Below, in pieces: positions 22,093 to 36,800 of a stretch of 64,000 nt of DNA. Numbering within the stretch: the first letter of the stretch is position 1; each line of letters starts with the position of its first letter. Below the pieces are notes generated by a model. The model was not told the DNA's origin. It saw only the letters and a list, made by a program, of their open reading frames with translations, and ran no database searches. Both the position numbers and the translations under genes were made by a program. This DNA is from Smittia aterrima (taxonomy: Eukaryota > Arthropoda > Insecta > Diptera > Chironomidae), in NCBI GenBank assembly GCA_033063855.1, contig CP093829.1, forward strand, positions 8,814,243 through 8,878,242, read 5' to 3'.

Positions 22093-25000
22093 AAAAGGAA
22101 ATTCTAGAAATAGACAACAACGAATCACGTTTCGTCAAACGCTAAAACAATTTTACTAAAATCAAATTAAGCCCAAGGAAATACAAGGACTCAAATTTCA
22201 ACAAAACTGGTTCGGGTTAAATAATTATTTAATGAATAAACAATTTTTTAAATGCAAAACAAGAGAAACAAAATATTTACTTAATTACGGAGCGAGATGG
22301 AAATGATATTCGTGTTTCGTTTTTGATTTGCACTTCCGAAAGAAATTTCACTCCCTCGGTAACTTCGAAATGGATTTCCTCTTCGCTTTGCCCTTTAATA
22401 AAGAATTTGAATACAGAAATTTCTTTTATAAACTTCTTATAAAATTGAATTTCATTTCGTTAAAATCCCTTTTATCTCTCGATAAACGATATTCATCATG
22501 CATGAGGTAGACGAGAAAGTATAATGATGAGAAGACTCATGCTCAGTAAATCATTTCCACAAACGAGTCGTCATTTGCGTGACGCTCGCTCTTGGTTTTG
22601 TTTTCGTTACGCTGTTTACCATCGCTCGTTTTCCTTTCAAACAAGGATGGAAATTTAATACAGCTCAGCTCTTTGAATATTTTCTCTTTCATTCATCTCT
22701 CGACCGGGAAATGAAGAAATTTGTCTGTAATTGACTTCCTTCTTAATGATACAATTATTATACCGGCGTATTTAAACAAGAAAAGTCGCTGCGGGCCGAG
22801 AGGGAGACATTCAGCTTCGTAGAAGAAACTCAAACGTAGCTAGACGGTTGTAAATTCGAAGGATGGAAATGGAAAGGTCTTGAGCAAACCAAGGAAAGGA
22901 AAGGTAACTTGGCAAGGATATCGGGTCGAAATATAATAAGAAAACTTTCTCATCATCGCTTCAAGAGAATCATACGAATCTCGAAGTGAATTTACACAAC
23001 TTTTCAAAGCGTTTCAGGCAAGAAACGAAAAAGATTTCCTTTCGCTCGCACATGAATGACTTTCCTTCGTACGTCGATCTATTAAACGCTCGCATTTACG
23101 AGCCGTGCTCTTTAAAATGATTGAATTTGCGAAAGGAAGCTGTAAAAGGATCAAACAATAAAATTTCGGATTAAGATATTTTTAGATGCTAACAGGGGAG
23201 CCGAGCGTGAGAATGTCCTTGAACTGACGATGAGTGTGTGTGCTGTGAGTGATTAAAGAGAAAGAGAAAATTGAAAATTTATTATCTCGACGATAGTAAT
23301 CACCTGGAAAATATATTTTAGATCGTTCTCGTTACTTTGCCTTCACTCTCCCCACCATCGACTGCATTTTCGAATGAATTGAGTGCGCCGAATCAAGCTC
23401 ACCCTCCACTGCAACAAGTTCCAAACTCGATTCAACAGGTCGAAGGATTTTTTTCCATCTGAAAATGACGAGGAGGAAGAAAGTGGAGCCGAAAAGAGAG
23501 AGCGAACAGACTTGTTATCGTTTTTACATGTTCAACATCTGGGACACAAAGCGAGAGTCGAGTCGAGTCATAATAATAACAATAACGCGCATAACTTAAT
23601 CTGTTGCGCTTCAGGATCCAGCAACGAGTTTAATGAGCCGCGGGAAGCTTTTCAACGACGACAAAAAATCATTTCTGTCGTCTCATTGAAGCTTTGCTTG
23701 ATTGTAAGGCCAAATACACCGCCGCAACGACATTAAAGCCACACGATGTCTGCAGTAGGTAAAAAAATGTTTTACCGCATTTCAGAAGCGCGTGCGGTTT
23801 AAGATTTGCGTAACAATCAATCCGCAGACAACATCATCGCGAAGACGTGAGCATTTTCCAAAAGCGACGTTCCTGAACAGCTCTGATTTCTTTTGTGTCG
23901 GGGAAAAGGGAGAATATTATTATAAATTGAATCGGAAAACGACAAAAATAAAAGCAACACACGAGCCTTATGATTTATGAATCTTGAGTGTCGTATAAAA
24001 CGTTTGTTCGTGCTTTTATTTTAAACGATTCCTCTCTGACCCTGAAAAAGGTTTCTTGTTTTCACATCTTCGCTTGAGAGTTTATTGCTTCCCCTTTTGC
24101 CAATCAGTAATTTTTAGATCGGAGGAAAATTTCGTTCTGGACGAAGTTCCTAAAATATTTATGGCAAAAAGTTCACAACAATAACTTTCCGGGGCACAAA
24201 CAAACTTAATTAAATCGCGGAATTTTTTTCTTCCTTCGTCCTTCTGTTTCCAGAAGATAGCCCGCCCAAAGTTTGTGTTTTTAAAAAATAAGTCTTCCGC
24301 TCGAGATCGCTTTGTTACTTCATATTTCCGACGAGGGTTGTCGTCGTCCTCGCCTCTTGCTTTCACTCTCAACCAACAGATTATGTTCATTGTTTGTAAG
24401 TCGAGCCGAAAAATTAAATCATTGTGAAAATATTTTCTCGTTAAATATTTATCGATATTTTCAATATTATTCCCAAGCAATGTCAGACACGAGCAGCATC
24501 GGTAGCTCTTTCCAGTCGAAACTTACAACATAATATTTGTAAATTGCTTATTCCTTGTTTGCTCGCGCGTTCATCTTCTCTCTCGCCAGTTGAAAAAACA
24601 GTATCATGAATATTTGATAGCTCTAATGGTAATGTTGGAAGAATTTACTTTGTCGAATCGCTTCGGGACGAAAAAATTGGAAATTGGATGAACTTCGGTT
24701 GTCCCATTAAGGAATTGCTTTAAGGATGTCGCTCGTTTTCTTCCGCCCCGAGACTCCCCGAGCAACAAAGACTGCTCGCTTCCTTTCCGAAAGTATTTGC
24801 ATATAATTCCCTCAACTCGATTTATCGAGTTAGCTCGAGATATGGCTCTTTATCTTGTTCACATCGTCGAGACGCTTTAAAATCGATTTGAGATTTAAAT
24901 CTGACGATGGACGAAACTCAACTGCACCTGAAATCTCAATTAATTAAAAATTAAACTTTTCTCATTTAACGGGATCGTCTAATTAAGTGGGAGAAAGTTT

Positions 25001-28000
25001 GATTTCAACAAAACAGATTTCACAGCTTGCTCAACTTTTACTTTTCGTTGAGAAATTCATTTTAACACATTTTCGAATCGAATGAAAGTTTAATTAGATT
25101 CAGAAGCTGCAATGAAATTTCTACAGAAAAAGGAAAAGTTCATGAGCTTCAAACGATTGTTGATTCAATAAAAAGCTTTCGGTTCATGGCTTAAGCATTT
25201 CACCGACAAGTCGTTGCTTGTGATTATCTTAATCACCTCGTCGAGTGAATTCAAATGATTGCCCTCATTTCAATTTTATAATTAGCTCTCGACTAGATTG
25301 CCTAGAGAAAAAAAAACATAATTTCTATCCTTGCTCGATTGTGTGTTAAAGTTTCCTCGTTAATATTCATGAAGCAGGTCGCTCCACTTTATTTATTTCT
25401 CTCGCTTTAGCAAAGCTCCACAAAGTCGAAACCACACAAAGAAACTTTCTCGTTGCAACTATTCACAAATTGAATTTAAATGATGCATCAAACAGAATAT
25501 AATATGAGGTGAGCCGCGTTTTGGTTTGACCGAGGAAATTCAAGGAATTAATTGCTGAAATGAATGATTTAGTTTCCGAGAATTGAAATATTCTAAATTT
25601 GCAACGAACCGATCTCACAATTTTCCTCTCTCCTCGTTTTGGAATTCACATATTTTGTATTTCTTGATATTTACATGACAGAAAAGTCAACATATCAAAG
25701 ACGACAAGCTCAGAATAATTTTCCTGGAAGGCGCCTTCTTCTCTATTAATATAAATTAAAGATATTCTCGTTTGAAATTATTTTCATGAAAAATTCGTTA
25801 ACAGAATTTCCCGTCGTGAGCCAATGAAATTAACGATGACACTCCCTCTGAGTGGCTACGTTGCTTCCGAAGAGTCCAAAGTTGAGAAATTTTATCATTA
25901 ACATTCTAAGAATAAATTAGCGACTGACATTTTACAGACAAACTCAAAGAAATGTTGTCCATTGTTCCTTTGTCATAATTAAGTCGAAGGTTGACACTCG
26001 TTGTTAACCTAAAACAAGGGAATCCTGGTCGAACTCACTGTCCGATGTTTTTTTTTATCAAGCGAAAGGATCAGTAACAACAAAAAACATTTTTCTTAGC
26101 CCCGAGTCGATTTGCATTCGAAACATTTTTTGGACGCAAAATGGAATCTTACTAAAAAAGCAATAAAGGCAGAAAGCGACATAAAGACACTCCAAAGGGG
26201 CTTCTTATTAAAAGCGAGGGAAATTTATTCAACAAATGTTAATCGAGCCGAGCCCAATGAAGACTCGACTACGGGTGGTTGAATTATTAATTCGAGCATT
26301 TACTATTTTAAATTCGCTATTGCGTTTACTCTTCTCCTCTCATCTGAAAGTTCAAGGCGGCGAATTAAACGAGAATCCTTTTCGTATCTCTGAGCCGCTT
26401 TTGATCGAAAATCCTTCTTTATATTCAAAAGCTTCTCCATGGCATTCGAATGAACGCAAAAAGCTTTTTACCTTTTCCCTGTTTTTCCTGTGAACGGTGA
26501 CCCAATTCTCGTTGGGAGGAAGTGGAGATTCACAAACACACCCTCAGCTCAGTTTATTTTTCGCTTCAAGGTTTTGTGAAGCCGGCAGCGAAGCGCAGAT
26601 ATTTCGCTTTTCGGCAACAGTTGTTTGACTAAACTCTTAATGAGTTTCATTTTAATTTGTAGAAGATTTCGTTGCGTCGAGTTATGAGGAAATTAGTTAG
26701 ACCCGTTCTCTACAAACTGAGCTGAGCGAGAGCGATCCGGAAATGCTTAAGTTTCAAAGAATCAAACCACAAGTCAAACTTTTAAATTGGGTTGAGTTTA
26801 TTTTACTTTATTTTTCTTTTTCTTTCACAATACACAAACATCATTTTTTGTTCATAATGAATTTCTGAAGTTTTAAATTCTGATTTGACGAGAAAGTTCT
26901 TTCTCGCAAAGTGCAAGTTTCTTCAAATAAATATTTCACAAAGTTCTCTCAAGATTGGAGTCAGTAGCTTCTCAACTTTCGCAACAAAATGTGATGAACT
27001 TAATACTTTTTTTACGAGCTTCTCGAACCGTGAGCTAAGCATTCAAATTTCGCGCTGACTAATTGAGCTTCATTCATCTCTGCTCTGGTAAATATTGAAA
27101 TTACTGAATTCCAATCTTAACATTGACTCGTTCTACAAAGTCATGTTCAAAACAAGTTTTCATTCGGTGGAAGTTTTTGAGAAGTAATCAACACACATTG
27201 ATAAATATTTTTCGATTGTCATCGGGCGTTTCTAACTAATGTTAACATTCATGTAGTTTGACTTAACTTCAAATTGAAATGTTCACTGACTTTTCCCCTT
27301 TTTTCTTGTTGATTTAAGTATTATACATTAAGCTATCAAATATTGATGATGAGAAACCTTAAAACTTTTTTTTTTCGGTGCACGGCGAATAAGAAAGTTT
27401 AGTCGAAGTTACGCTGAGTGTATAAGAAATTATTGTTAAAGTTCATTGATAGGTAGTTAGTTTTTTTGTTGTGCAAAAACGGTTTTTAAAATTGAGTTCT
27501 ACACATTTGATTGTTTTTTGGTGAGTTCACATTAAAGCCATTGATCATTTCTTTGTAATTAGATTTTACATTTAGATCTTTTTAAATGTTTTTTTTTTGT
27601 GTTTTCTCGAGAAGCTTTTTCTTTCTCTCTCTCTCTCACGTTTGATTTAAAAGGTAATTGGTCCTTGCATGGATTAACGGAGGTTGATATGCATTTCGGG
27701 TGTGGTTGGTAAAACTAATAAAACTTCAAAACACTTTTCTGGAAGATTCTTGGAGAGTTTACGATGAAACATTGATATTTCTCTCATTCGAGACGGATAA
27801 ACAACATTATTTTCAATTCAATTCAATACTCGATAATCTCTAATGGTGGCTGTTTATATTTTCAATTTTAATTCGCGCCACAGTCACATCTAAGTTTTCA
27901 TTAAGATAAGTTTAGCAGCTAGCTCATATCCGCCGTTCATGTCGAGCTTCCATGAATTCCAACGTCATATAATAAAAAATTCATTGACAAGGCGACAGAT

Positions 28001-30809
28001 CGTGTAGCAGTGAGGAAGAAATTTCATTACTTTTTCATTTGATTGTTGTGAGAAATGTGTGATGAGTTCAGATCTCTAGAGGAAATGAACTTTTTGTCAA
28101 AAAAAAATGAAAAAAAGTTTTGTATCACGATACAAATGATATATCTCGTGATATATATCATGAACAATTTGAAGTTTCATTTCAAAAGAAATTAATTTCC
28201 GATTTGATTGTATTTGGCAAGAGAGCTATAAATCAATGAAAAAGCTTTCACAGTTAATCTGATAGACTTGAAATTCATATTCGCTCATTCTCGTGGGAAA
28301 CCGAAAGCTTAACTTGTCAATGGAACATCATTCAATAAATTTACATGGAGATACTTAAGAAAATTCCGATATTCATCAATTAAAAGCTCTCTTTTATCAT
28401 TTTTTCGTCATGACCAGCATGAATTTCGCATTTGTATTAATCTGGAGCCTGCCAATCAACTTAAACGGTATCAAAGTTATCGCTCAATATTCTGAACATT
28501 AAAATTACTTATTACATTTGATATAAATATCTTTAACATTTATTTGATTGCTAATTGCATTTTAGCGCTTCGTGAAACCATCCCAAATTGCTCGAGACGA
28601 TTCAATGACGCATTTGAATAAATTTGAACCGAAAACGCAAACTTCAACTCATACGTGTGACATTTATTTAACATTGATATATCTTTGATTTCTTAAAAGA
28701 GTTTTCCGTTAAGTGACCTCATTAACGTTAATTATTGACGAACACACAGAAATGTTCATTAAAAGCTCGGGGTCTGGGATGTCAAGCGACTCATGGAATA
28801 TAAATGGACTTTTTGTGTTAGAGTTTTAAAATTTGTCTTCTGTGAATTTATCAACATGAACATACACGAAAAGAAATTGAGTTCACGTGTGTGCTTTCAA
28901 GAGAGGGAAGCGCAGATAATTTTATCTCTGTCGTCTGTCATTAGCTTTCAATTTACCATTTTATGTCTTTCCAGAGAACAGCTGATACTAGATTGCATCG
29001 GAAAAAAGAAATATATCAACTTAATGCTTTCTATTAGATTTCATAAATAAAAAAGTGATGTCTCGGTGTGGTGGCGGTATGAGTGCAAAAAAATAAAATC
29101 TTGACTATTGAAAAGACAAGATGGAAATTATACTTTCATTTATTCATTTAAAAAGAGAGTTGTGGGTGTGTGTGAGTGTGAGAGAAAAATATAAAACATA
29201 TTTTTTAATAGCATAACAGGACAGCACAGTGTCAGTCAATCAATAATACTTAATACGATTAGTTTGTAATGAATCGAACATAAATCGAATTAAAAAACAT
29301 GAGAGCGACAATGTCGGTAAGTAATTGCACACAGGCTTTGAGGCTTAAGGCGAGACACAAACATCCACGATAAAGAAAATGCTTATTTATATGAGAAACT
29401 ATCTTTTGAGCAAAACTATCTCCATTGGGCAGAGTTCGATATTTTTAGCAAGATCTAATTATAAAAGTTTTTCTTTTAAGCTTAAGCAAAATTATTTTCT
29501 TCTTCTTCACAGATCTCTAAGTAAGAGAAGCAAAATAAGTTTGTTAATCCTCGAGGTTGTCTCGATACGAACGAACGAACATAACAAAGAAGGAGACGAC
29601 ATACGAAAAACAAACGAAAATATGCTTTGAACGCCACAAACGTTTAACGACGAATGTCTTATATGATAAAGTGCGAGTTTATGCTTTAATTTGCAAATAA
29701 AAACGGAATGCAAGCAATCGAAACGAAATGAAAATGGTTCTCTAAACCTAATAGAAGCAGAAGCTCGACTCATGATGAACAATCTAATATCAGATTCGCT
29801 TTCTCATCACGTCGGTCTATTCGGAATTTTATTGGACGATTGAAATGTATTTTGAGTATTGTGAAAATCTATAATTCTTTCGTTGTAATTCGATTCAATC
29901 GTCTTCGACGCTCAGGAGAATGTTGATGCAGGTATTTATCGTAGCACTTTCAATAACACAACGAAGAGCGTTCGGAAACCATGCAAGAGAGGAGGAAGTT
30001 TGAATGAAAACAAATAATTCAATCAACGTCACTTTAATCAGTTAGCGAATGGCCAACGAATGAATCGAAGAGAAGGGGAAGCAGTTTCTTTAGTCAAACT
30101 TACACTTGCTCATTTATCAACAATGATATCTTTAAACTTAATTCGCTAGCTTATGCTTTACTTGCATAATCTTGATGAGAATAGAAAAGCTCTCAATTTA
30201 CTTATCTACGCACAACAAGAAATGAAAGTTTTAATTAAATCCGAAGCTGTAGCTAAAATATTTGCTTAAAGGCTTCGCTTTACGAATCCACTCAATTCAA
30301 TTAAAACGAAAACACACTTCATCATCGTTTTATCACCGTTCGTTCGACATTTGCTCGTTGCCGCAGCAAACAAAACACGAAACGTGATGCGAAGAACAGC
30401 AGCAACGAAGGTACAACTGACTGTTTGATAAGTTTTAAAAGTTTTAGGCTCAGCATTTTGATCTGCTTGACAGTTTTTTGAGATCGAAGATGTTTCTACA
30501 TTTTTTTAAAGCGCGACAGTCTGTGTTGAGATGCATAAGTTTCAGAACTATTTAGAATTTAACTTTATCACGTTCGATCGTCACAACACATGAGAATTCG
30601 AATGCTCAACAAACTCTCATTTTTAAGTAGAACAGCAAAATTGTTTAGAGAAATAAATTTTCTTTACAAGATTTTTTTTCTTAATTTTTTTAAAAATACA
30701 AACTTTTCCCTTTGGCAGAACAAAAATGTATCGATCTCTGCCCAAGTGCAACTATAAAATTTCTCTCTTCAAAAATGTGAAACAAAAACGTGAGAAACTG
30801 AGATGAAAC
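22093..30809. other. 8.7-kb gene desert
   Basis: No coding gene recognised on either strand. It holds one copy of the 260-bp inverted repeat (23408-23668), a CT-rich microsatellite at about 27620-27640, a GT-rich run at about 29160-29185 and an imperfect palindrome at about 28137-28166. The size relative to the compact genes around it suggests regulatory DNA, but no specific element can be named. Confidence 0.55.
23408..23668 (+). repeat. Inverted repeat, left copy
   Basis: From CACCCTCCACTGCAACAAG to ACGACGACAAAAAA the sequence equals the reverse complement of 45460-45722, except for one extra T in a poly-T run. Outside this core the similarity decays into short shared blocks (GTTACTTTGCCTTCACTCTC). 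The open frame through it (23383-23736) is shifted relative to the frame in the other copy by the poly-T indel, so coding is doubtful. Confidence 0.85.
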
Positions 30810-33800
30810 TTAACCGCTAAAAGTAATATTGAGAGACGGACACTTGCGAACATAATTTCGGTTTCCATTTAATTGATGAACTGGGCTTGCGCTGCCAGAT
30901 ATAGAAGGATTCATTTGAGTTCTTACCACGCCTGTTCCAAGTTGAGATAACAGACCAGATCCTGAACCCAAAGGACCAGATGAGAGAACCGTCGACGTTC
31001 GTCTCGAGCGAATCGATTGCATGCTTGACGACAATAAGAAGGGAACGCTCGTTGAGCTGGTGTTCGGCATGGATCCACCCTAACGATGAAAAGAAGAGAA
31101 AGAGAATGAAATATTTTTGCAATTAGTTGGTCATTAATATTTTCTCTCAGCTCCATTAATGGCGACGCCACTTACAATCATATTCCGTGCGAGCTGTTGA
31201 GGGAACAGCAGAAGAAAGAGAAGGAAATTTAAATTTATTATCGCTAAACGGAGGAGCTTAATTGTTCATTGTTTGCCATTTCAGACATTTGGGGTTGCGT
31301 GTGAACTGTTCAAGTCTTTATTGCAAAAAACAAAACCAAACTCAAACTCAGTCTCATGTTGGACATAAAATCAATGATGTGTTCATGCATGTTTAATAGA
31401 ATTAAAGAGAAAATCGTGCTTCAGTGTATTCTATTCGTTTCTCGTCTTCTTGTCTCAGAACACTCGTTGACCTCGTTCATTTAACAACTAATTAGAAACG
31501 ATCATCTATTACCAGACATGAATTTTCTCCCATAATGTTTATGAAGAGAAAATAGATAAAAGCGGAAAATGTTGTCGATGTCTTAATTAAAAAATTCCTA
31601 GCAAGCTCTACATGATCTGAGAACGTTCCCTAAGGTTCACAAGCTCATTTAATATTCCTAAACAGATCTCCAGTTGTATTCATGTCTGGCATTCGATGCC
31701 TTCTGTAGGTGTTAATGATGATGTGTAAATATTGGTCAAAACAGAATCAAACAACATTGAAAAGCTCAAGAAAATGAAATGAAAGGGACGAAAATAAATG
31801 AGAAAACCCACGAGAAGCGCTCGCAGAAAGTTATTTGAACTGTGAGCTATCTTTTTGACAGACGACGAAAGAAGTCTCTGCGAAATAATAAAAATCTCCA
31901 TTTGCAAGCAATCCACAAACAAATCTGCTGATAAATCGAACAACTAGGAAAAGCATGAGCGAGTGACAGTCGTGATGATGATGGTAGCACAGTTGCTTTT
32001 GATTCAAACTCGTTATTTTTTTTTTGATGATGCCAGCATGACATGGAAGAATTTAGTTAATGAGAATGATAGAGACGTCACTGGATGAATTTAAAACGAA
32101 CGATGACTTGCTCTCGCACATTCCTCACACTTTGATAGGGAAATTTGATTTCACTTACTACATAAGCAGACGACGAAGGCACTGACAGGCTCGAACCGGA
32201 GCCACCGCGATTGTTGTACATAATACCCTGCTAAGCAATCGCAAAATATGCGAGGGATCGAATAAAGAAAGCTTTTATAATTTTCTGTCTCTCTCTCTCA
32301 TTACGAAATAAAAACAGAACCGAAAATTCAAAAGGAAAGGAGTGAAAGGAAAAGCTTCTACAAAAGAGTGAGATTGAACGTAAGTGGATCTAATCAATTT
32401 AATTTGTTTCGAGGACTGAAATTTGTCTCCTTTTTGTCTCGTCCGTTGAAAGGAGATGCTTGCGTTCTATATTTAGTGGCGACATTTTACGAAAAGAATC
32501 GGAGTATTGTGAGGAAATGAATAGAAGAGTGACTCACGGTGGGCGGTGATAAGTTCATGGCTGACGCTCGTCTTTCTTGAGGCCCGATACTCGAATGCCT
32601 GCGGAATATGAAAATAAACAAAGACGTTTCATCAGCAAAGGCACAGAGAGAAAGATAAATTGAATTATGTTCGTTATGATCAATGAGAAGAGAATTTTGC
32701 GGGGAACGACGAAAGATTTTGTGCTGACGTCGTCGTCGTCATCGTCGTCCTTGTTCTTCAGGTGATTTATTTAGTTGCGAGTTGTAGGGAGGACTCACCT
32801 TCGTATTGGCAACCCTCCTCCAGGTGTTCCACCTAAGCAAGGACAGAGAAAAGAAATTTATTTCGGAGAAGAGAAGGATGAGAAAGAAAAAAAGTAAAAA
32901 CAGAGAATATCAAATTAAAAAATACCCCGAAGATTCAACGAATAAAGTTTCTTTACCTGGAGATGACGCACATGATGGAGCGATTCTAATTTTGGGCGTC
33001 ATCAAGGTGTTGTCGGATAAGCGTCTGTTGGGGAAAGCAGCATTGGCTACACGCAAATAGTTGCTGTCGGGTGATGAGGGGCCGCCGCCAAACCACCAGC
33101 TGCCCAACATTCCCGATCCTAAACGACAAGAAAATGTAAGAGAGAGACTTTAATAATGTAATTTATGTTGCGCAATTTAAAATCTACTTTAAGAAATGAT
33201 TCGGATCGAGCTTATTTCATTATACAGACGAGGAAAGGAAGGAAGATGAACACAATTCCATCATCATTGCTTTACAAGTGTTTTATTTGTGTCTCTATCT
33301 ATCGACTGAGAAGAAGTTGAAGAGGAAGGAAATCGAAAGAAAAATCACTGCTCCGACGATGGAGAGCGAAAGACATATCATCGAACGTCGTCATGGTTTG
33401 ATAATGGATCGAAGATAAACATCATTTACACGAGCCATTTAATTAAATTGAATTGAAAATTCGAATCGTTAGATAAGATACAGAGAGAGATGAGATTAAG
33501 GTTGAATAATTTATGGGTTCCTCGGAAGGAAATCTTACTAATGGAACCTGTTGAGTTTTTTCTCGCCATGTCTTCTGCACTGGACGTTTTGCGTTGATCG
33601 ATTCGAAGATTGGGAATGTTGAAGGGTGGCACGTGCATGTTGTCGGATGAAAATTGATGCCGCAATGGCCGATGCCGCTCGGGAGACGGCAGTGATAAAT
33701 TATCCAGTTTCAATTTATTGCGCTGCTGTCGATCAATGCAATCGAGCATCTCTTGAAGAACCTGACAACAATTACATTCAATCGAGAGAAAGGATAATGA

Positions 33801-36800
33801 ATTGAACAGTTTCCTTAATGAATTCTGACTCAACTTACCTCGAGAAGGATCATGAATTGTTCCAAGTTTAGAGAAGGATTGACGGTCTGTGGTAAAAGGG
33901 AAGGCATCACACGTGTCGCCATCATGTTTACAGACAAACCATATTTCTTATCGCTTAACATTATCCGATAGATATCTAAAGTAAAAATAAAATAAATGTT
34001 TTGACTTGAAATGTATTTAAAATAAAAAGCTTTGAGAGTCATGGAAACATTTCAAGTTAATCGCAAAGACTGAAACTGATGCCTTGGCTTGCTAACAAGA
34101 TAAAGACTTCGTTGATTTTTATCTCAATTAGAGGACAGGAGCGTCGTCTCAAATGAATGAAAAGAAAGAAAGTGAGTGAGAGACAGTTGCGATGAAATTT
34201 TAGAGCTTCAACGCTTTCAAATTATTAATCTCGTTTCCCTTTTTTGTCATCGCTGTGCTGTGAAATGTTTATCAGTTAAATTAGATTATAAAAATATTTT
34301 CTAAAAGCGAGAGATTCACTTCAGGGGTTTTCGTTTTTTTTCGGGAGGCTTGTCTGCTAATTTTCTGAGATATTTGAAATTTCCTTGATTATATTTTGGA
34401 TGTTTATGAATACATTTTGTAAATTAAATTACTGATTGTATGTAGCTCGCTTTAACTTGTTGTCGTCGAAGACTTTCTTTCCTTCCCCGACGATGTGTCA
34501 GGTTTCGGAAAAGAAAAGCTTTGAAGCCTACGGAAAGATTCGTCTGAGAAAGAAGTTGAAAGTTCGGAGATGAAATTTAATTTTGTGTTTAAAGCATTTC
34601 CACTTTTGTGTTGACAAAACAAACAATCATTCATGCCAGTGGAAATATTTGAAGATGGTTTTTCCGATGAAAACGTAGGAGGCGAGAGAGTATACAACAC
34701 AAAAGCGGAGTCGACGAGGAGTAGGAAAAGTTTTTTCAAATTTAAATTTTGATCGTGCGACTTAGGTAGATTTATGTTGAGTTTTCTTTCACGATATGAG
34801 ACTTTGCCTCCTTCTCTGACATTAAAATGCCGCCACGCTTTTCATTCTTAGAAAAGTAACGAACGACGAACGTAAAGGAATTTGATTTTTCGAAAGCTCT
34901 TTCCGAAGCTTTAGTTTGCAAAGTGCGTGGTATTGATCTCAAGCGAAAACGTCAAGAGTCATTAAATCAGAGATTTGAGATTGCGATTGATCAATGTTAT
35001 ATCAACTTTCCATTTTCACCGGCAAAAGGTTTTCCGCGAAATCCTCTCGAGAGGAACAAAATTTTTGGATTTCATTTGCATAATAATATCGCCTCTCGAT
35101 ATCGCTCGTCTATCCCTCTTCCAGTTCAGCGACAAGTAATGAATTTTAAATTAGATTCCGAGTAGCGTTTATTCGAAGCTTAAATCCCATTTAAGCAGAA
35201 ACCATTAAGAACCAGTTTACAATATTCAATTTTGATGATTTTCTAATTTTCGCCAATAAAAACTTTTCCTCTTGTTCGTTCGCGCAGCTTCCTCTTAAGC
35301 TCCCTTCGTCAGGACTTCTTTTTTGTAGTTGTTCATCAGTAACGGAACCGTTTGAGTGTTTAGCAGACAATGAGAGTGTAATTTATGAAAGGAAAATGTT
35401 TTACGCTTCAAGCGGTCTCCCCCTTAAATCTCTTTGCCCTTAAGTAGAAGCAAATTAAAATTTCATTAACGCCGAACAATTTAGGTAATGAAGAATAAAA
35501 GTTATCCGACGACGTCATAACTTTCGGAATGGAAAATTAAATCTCTTTTAGGAATTCTCGCCTAATGAACTTAGTTACAGGCACGGGGACGAACGACGCG
35601 ATGAGGCAAGGCAAGCGAACGTAATGTCTTTTCGAAGACTAAAGTGAGAAAATCTCTCTCTCACTTAAAAGTTAGAACTCAAAGCTCTAACAGCATTAGC
35701 GAAGGCAGGAGATGCCGTCTTTGTGTCTAAGAAAATATTAAAATTTCTGTGGGAGAAGTTTGAAATAAAAATATTTCTTGCTTCTCGGATTCCGCAGCAA
35801 CAAACCGTCCGAACGAATGAAATGAAATCTTTATGCGCGACGACGTAAATTGCTCGCTCGAACGAAATTTATTTACTCTCGAGGAACGTTTCTAGGCTGA
35901 GGCGCTTAATTTGACTCGAGACAAGAAAATGTACTTACGAACAACGCGTAGAATTATTTCAGGGTCGGAGAGTCGAATCTCGTAAAGCATTGGCAGGACT
36001 TCATCGATGATTTGTGACTTATCCAATTTATCTAGAATCCGCTCGACGCATTGCAAAACATTCGACATGATCTTCAAGTCACTCTGATTCTTCTCGAAAA
36101 CAGTTTTGATTTTCGGCAGCACCATTCGCCTTATCGACAGCTCATCAACATATTCGTAGACGTTGGCAACCGCAACCAACGCCGCACTCTGAATCTGCAT
36201 TGTGTTGCTCTCGAACGAGTTGAAGAGCAGCGGTAACACTTCCGATCGAATGTCGCTCTGTGGCGTTTTCTCCAGAATGATGTGAAGGTTCTCCAGCAGA
36301 GTCACCGTCGCTTGAATTGATTTAGGTGAGGCGAAGACCATCCTATTGATCGAAATCAAAGTCAGTCAAATGACATCGTCAGTAAAAAGCGACAGGAAAT
36401 TACTTGAAGGTTGGCAATATGACAGTTTCGTATTCATTTGTGGTCGCTTCTTGAACCATTGCGAGAGCGGGTTGAAGAACCGCAGCAAGGACTTCAGCAG
36501 CTCGCATTTCTTGCTGCAAACATGGCCACACATGCTGCCACCAAAGTTTCTGTGGAGATGAAAGAGAAAGAGAATGTTAAAATGATTGTAAAACCTCCGA
36601 GAGTTCAAGAATCGGAATCGAGACAATCTCCTCGCGAAATTGAGATCAAAAAGCAAAGCTTCGTCTTTGATGTTTTCACTCGAGATGAAAGCTTCTCGTA
36701 ATCAAATGTTTCTTTATCTTATTCGGAGGTATGTCTAAGCTTCCTCCATGCTTTCAATATTTTAACCTAAAGCTTCGTCAACCTTTAAAACGAGATGAGA

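Noticed and set aside
23383..23736. 117-residue frame with a DEEEESG stretch, shared with 45328-45774
   Set aside because: The shared part is explained by an identical inverted DNA repeat. A poly-T indel changes the upstream frame between copies, and the flanks encode unrelated peptides, so conserved coding is not supported.
24082..24480. 132-residue minus frame in the desert
   Set aside because: No recognisable domain, signal peptide or joining exons. Composition is like random AT-rich frames nearby.
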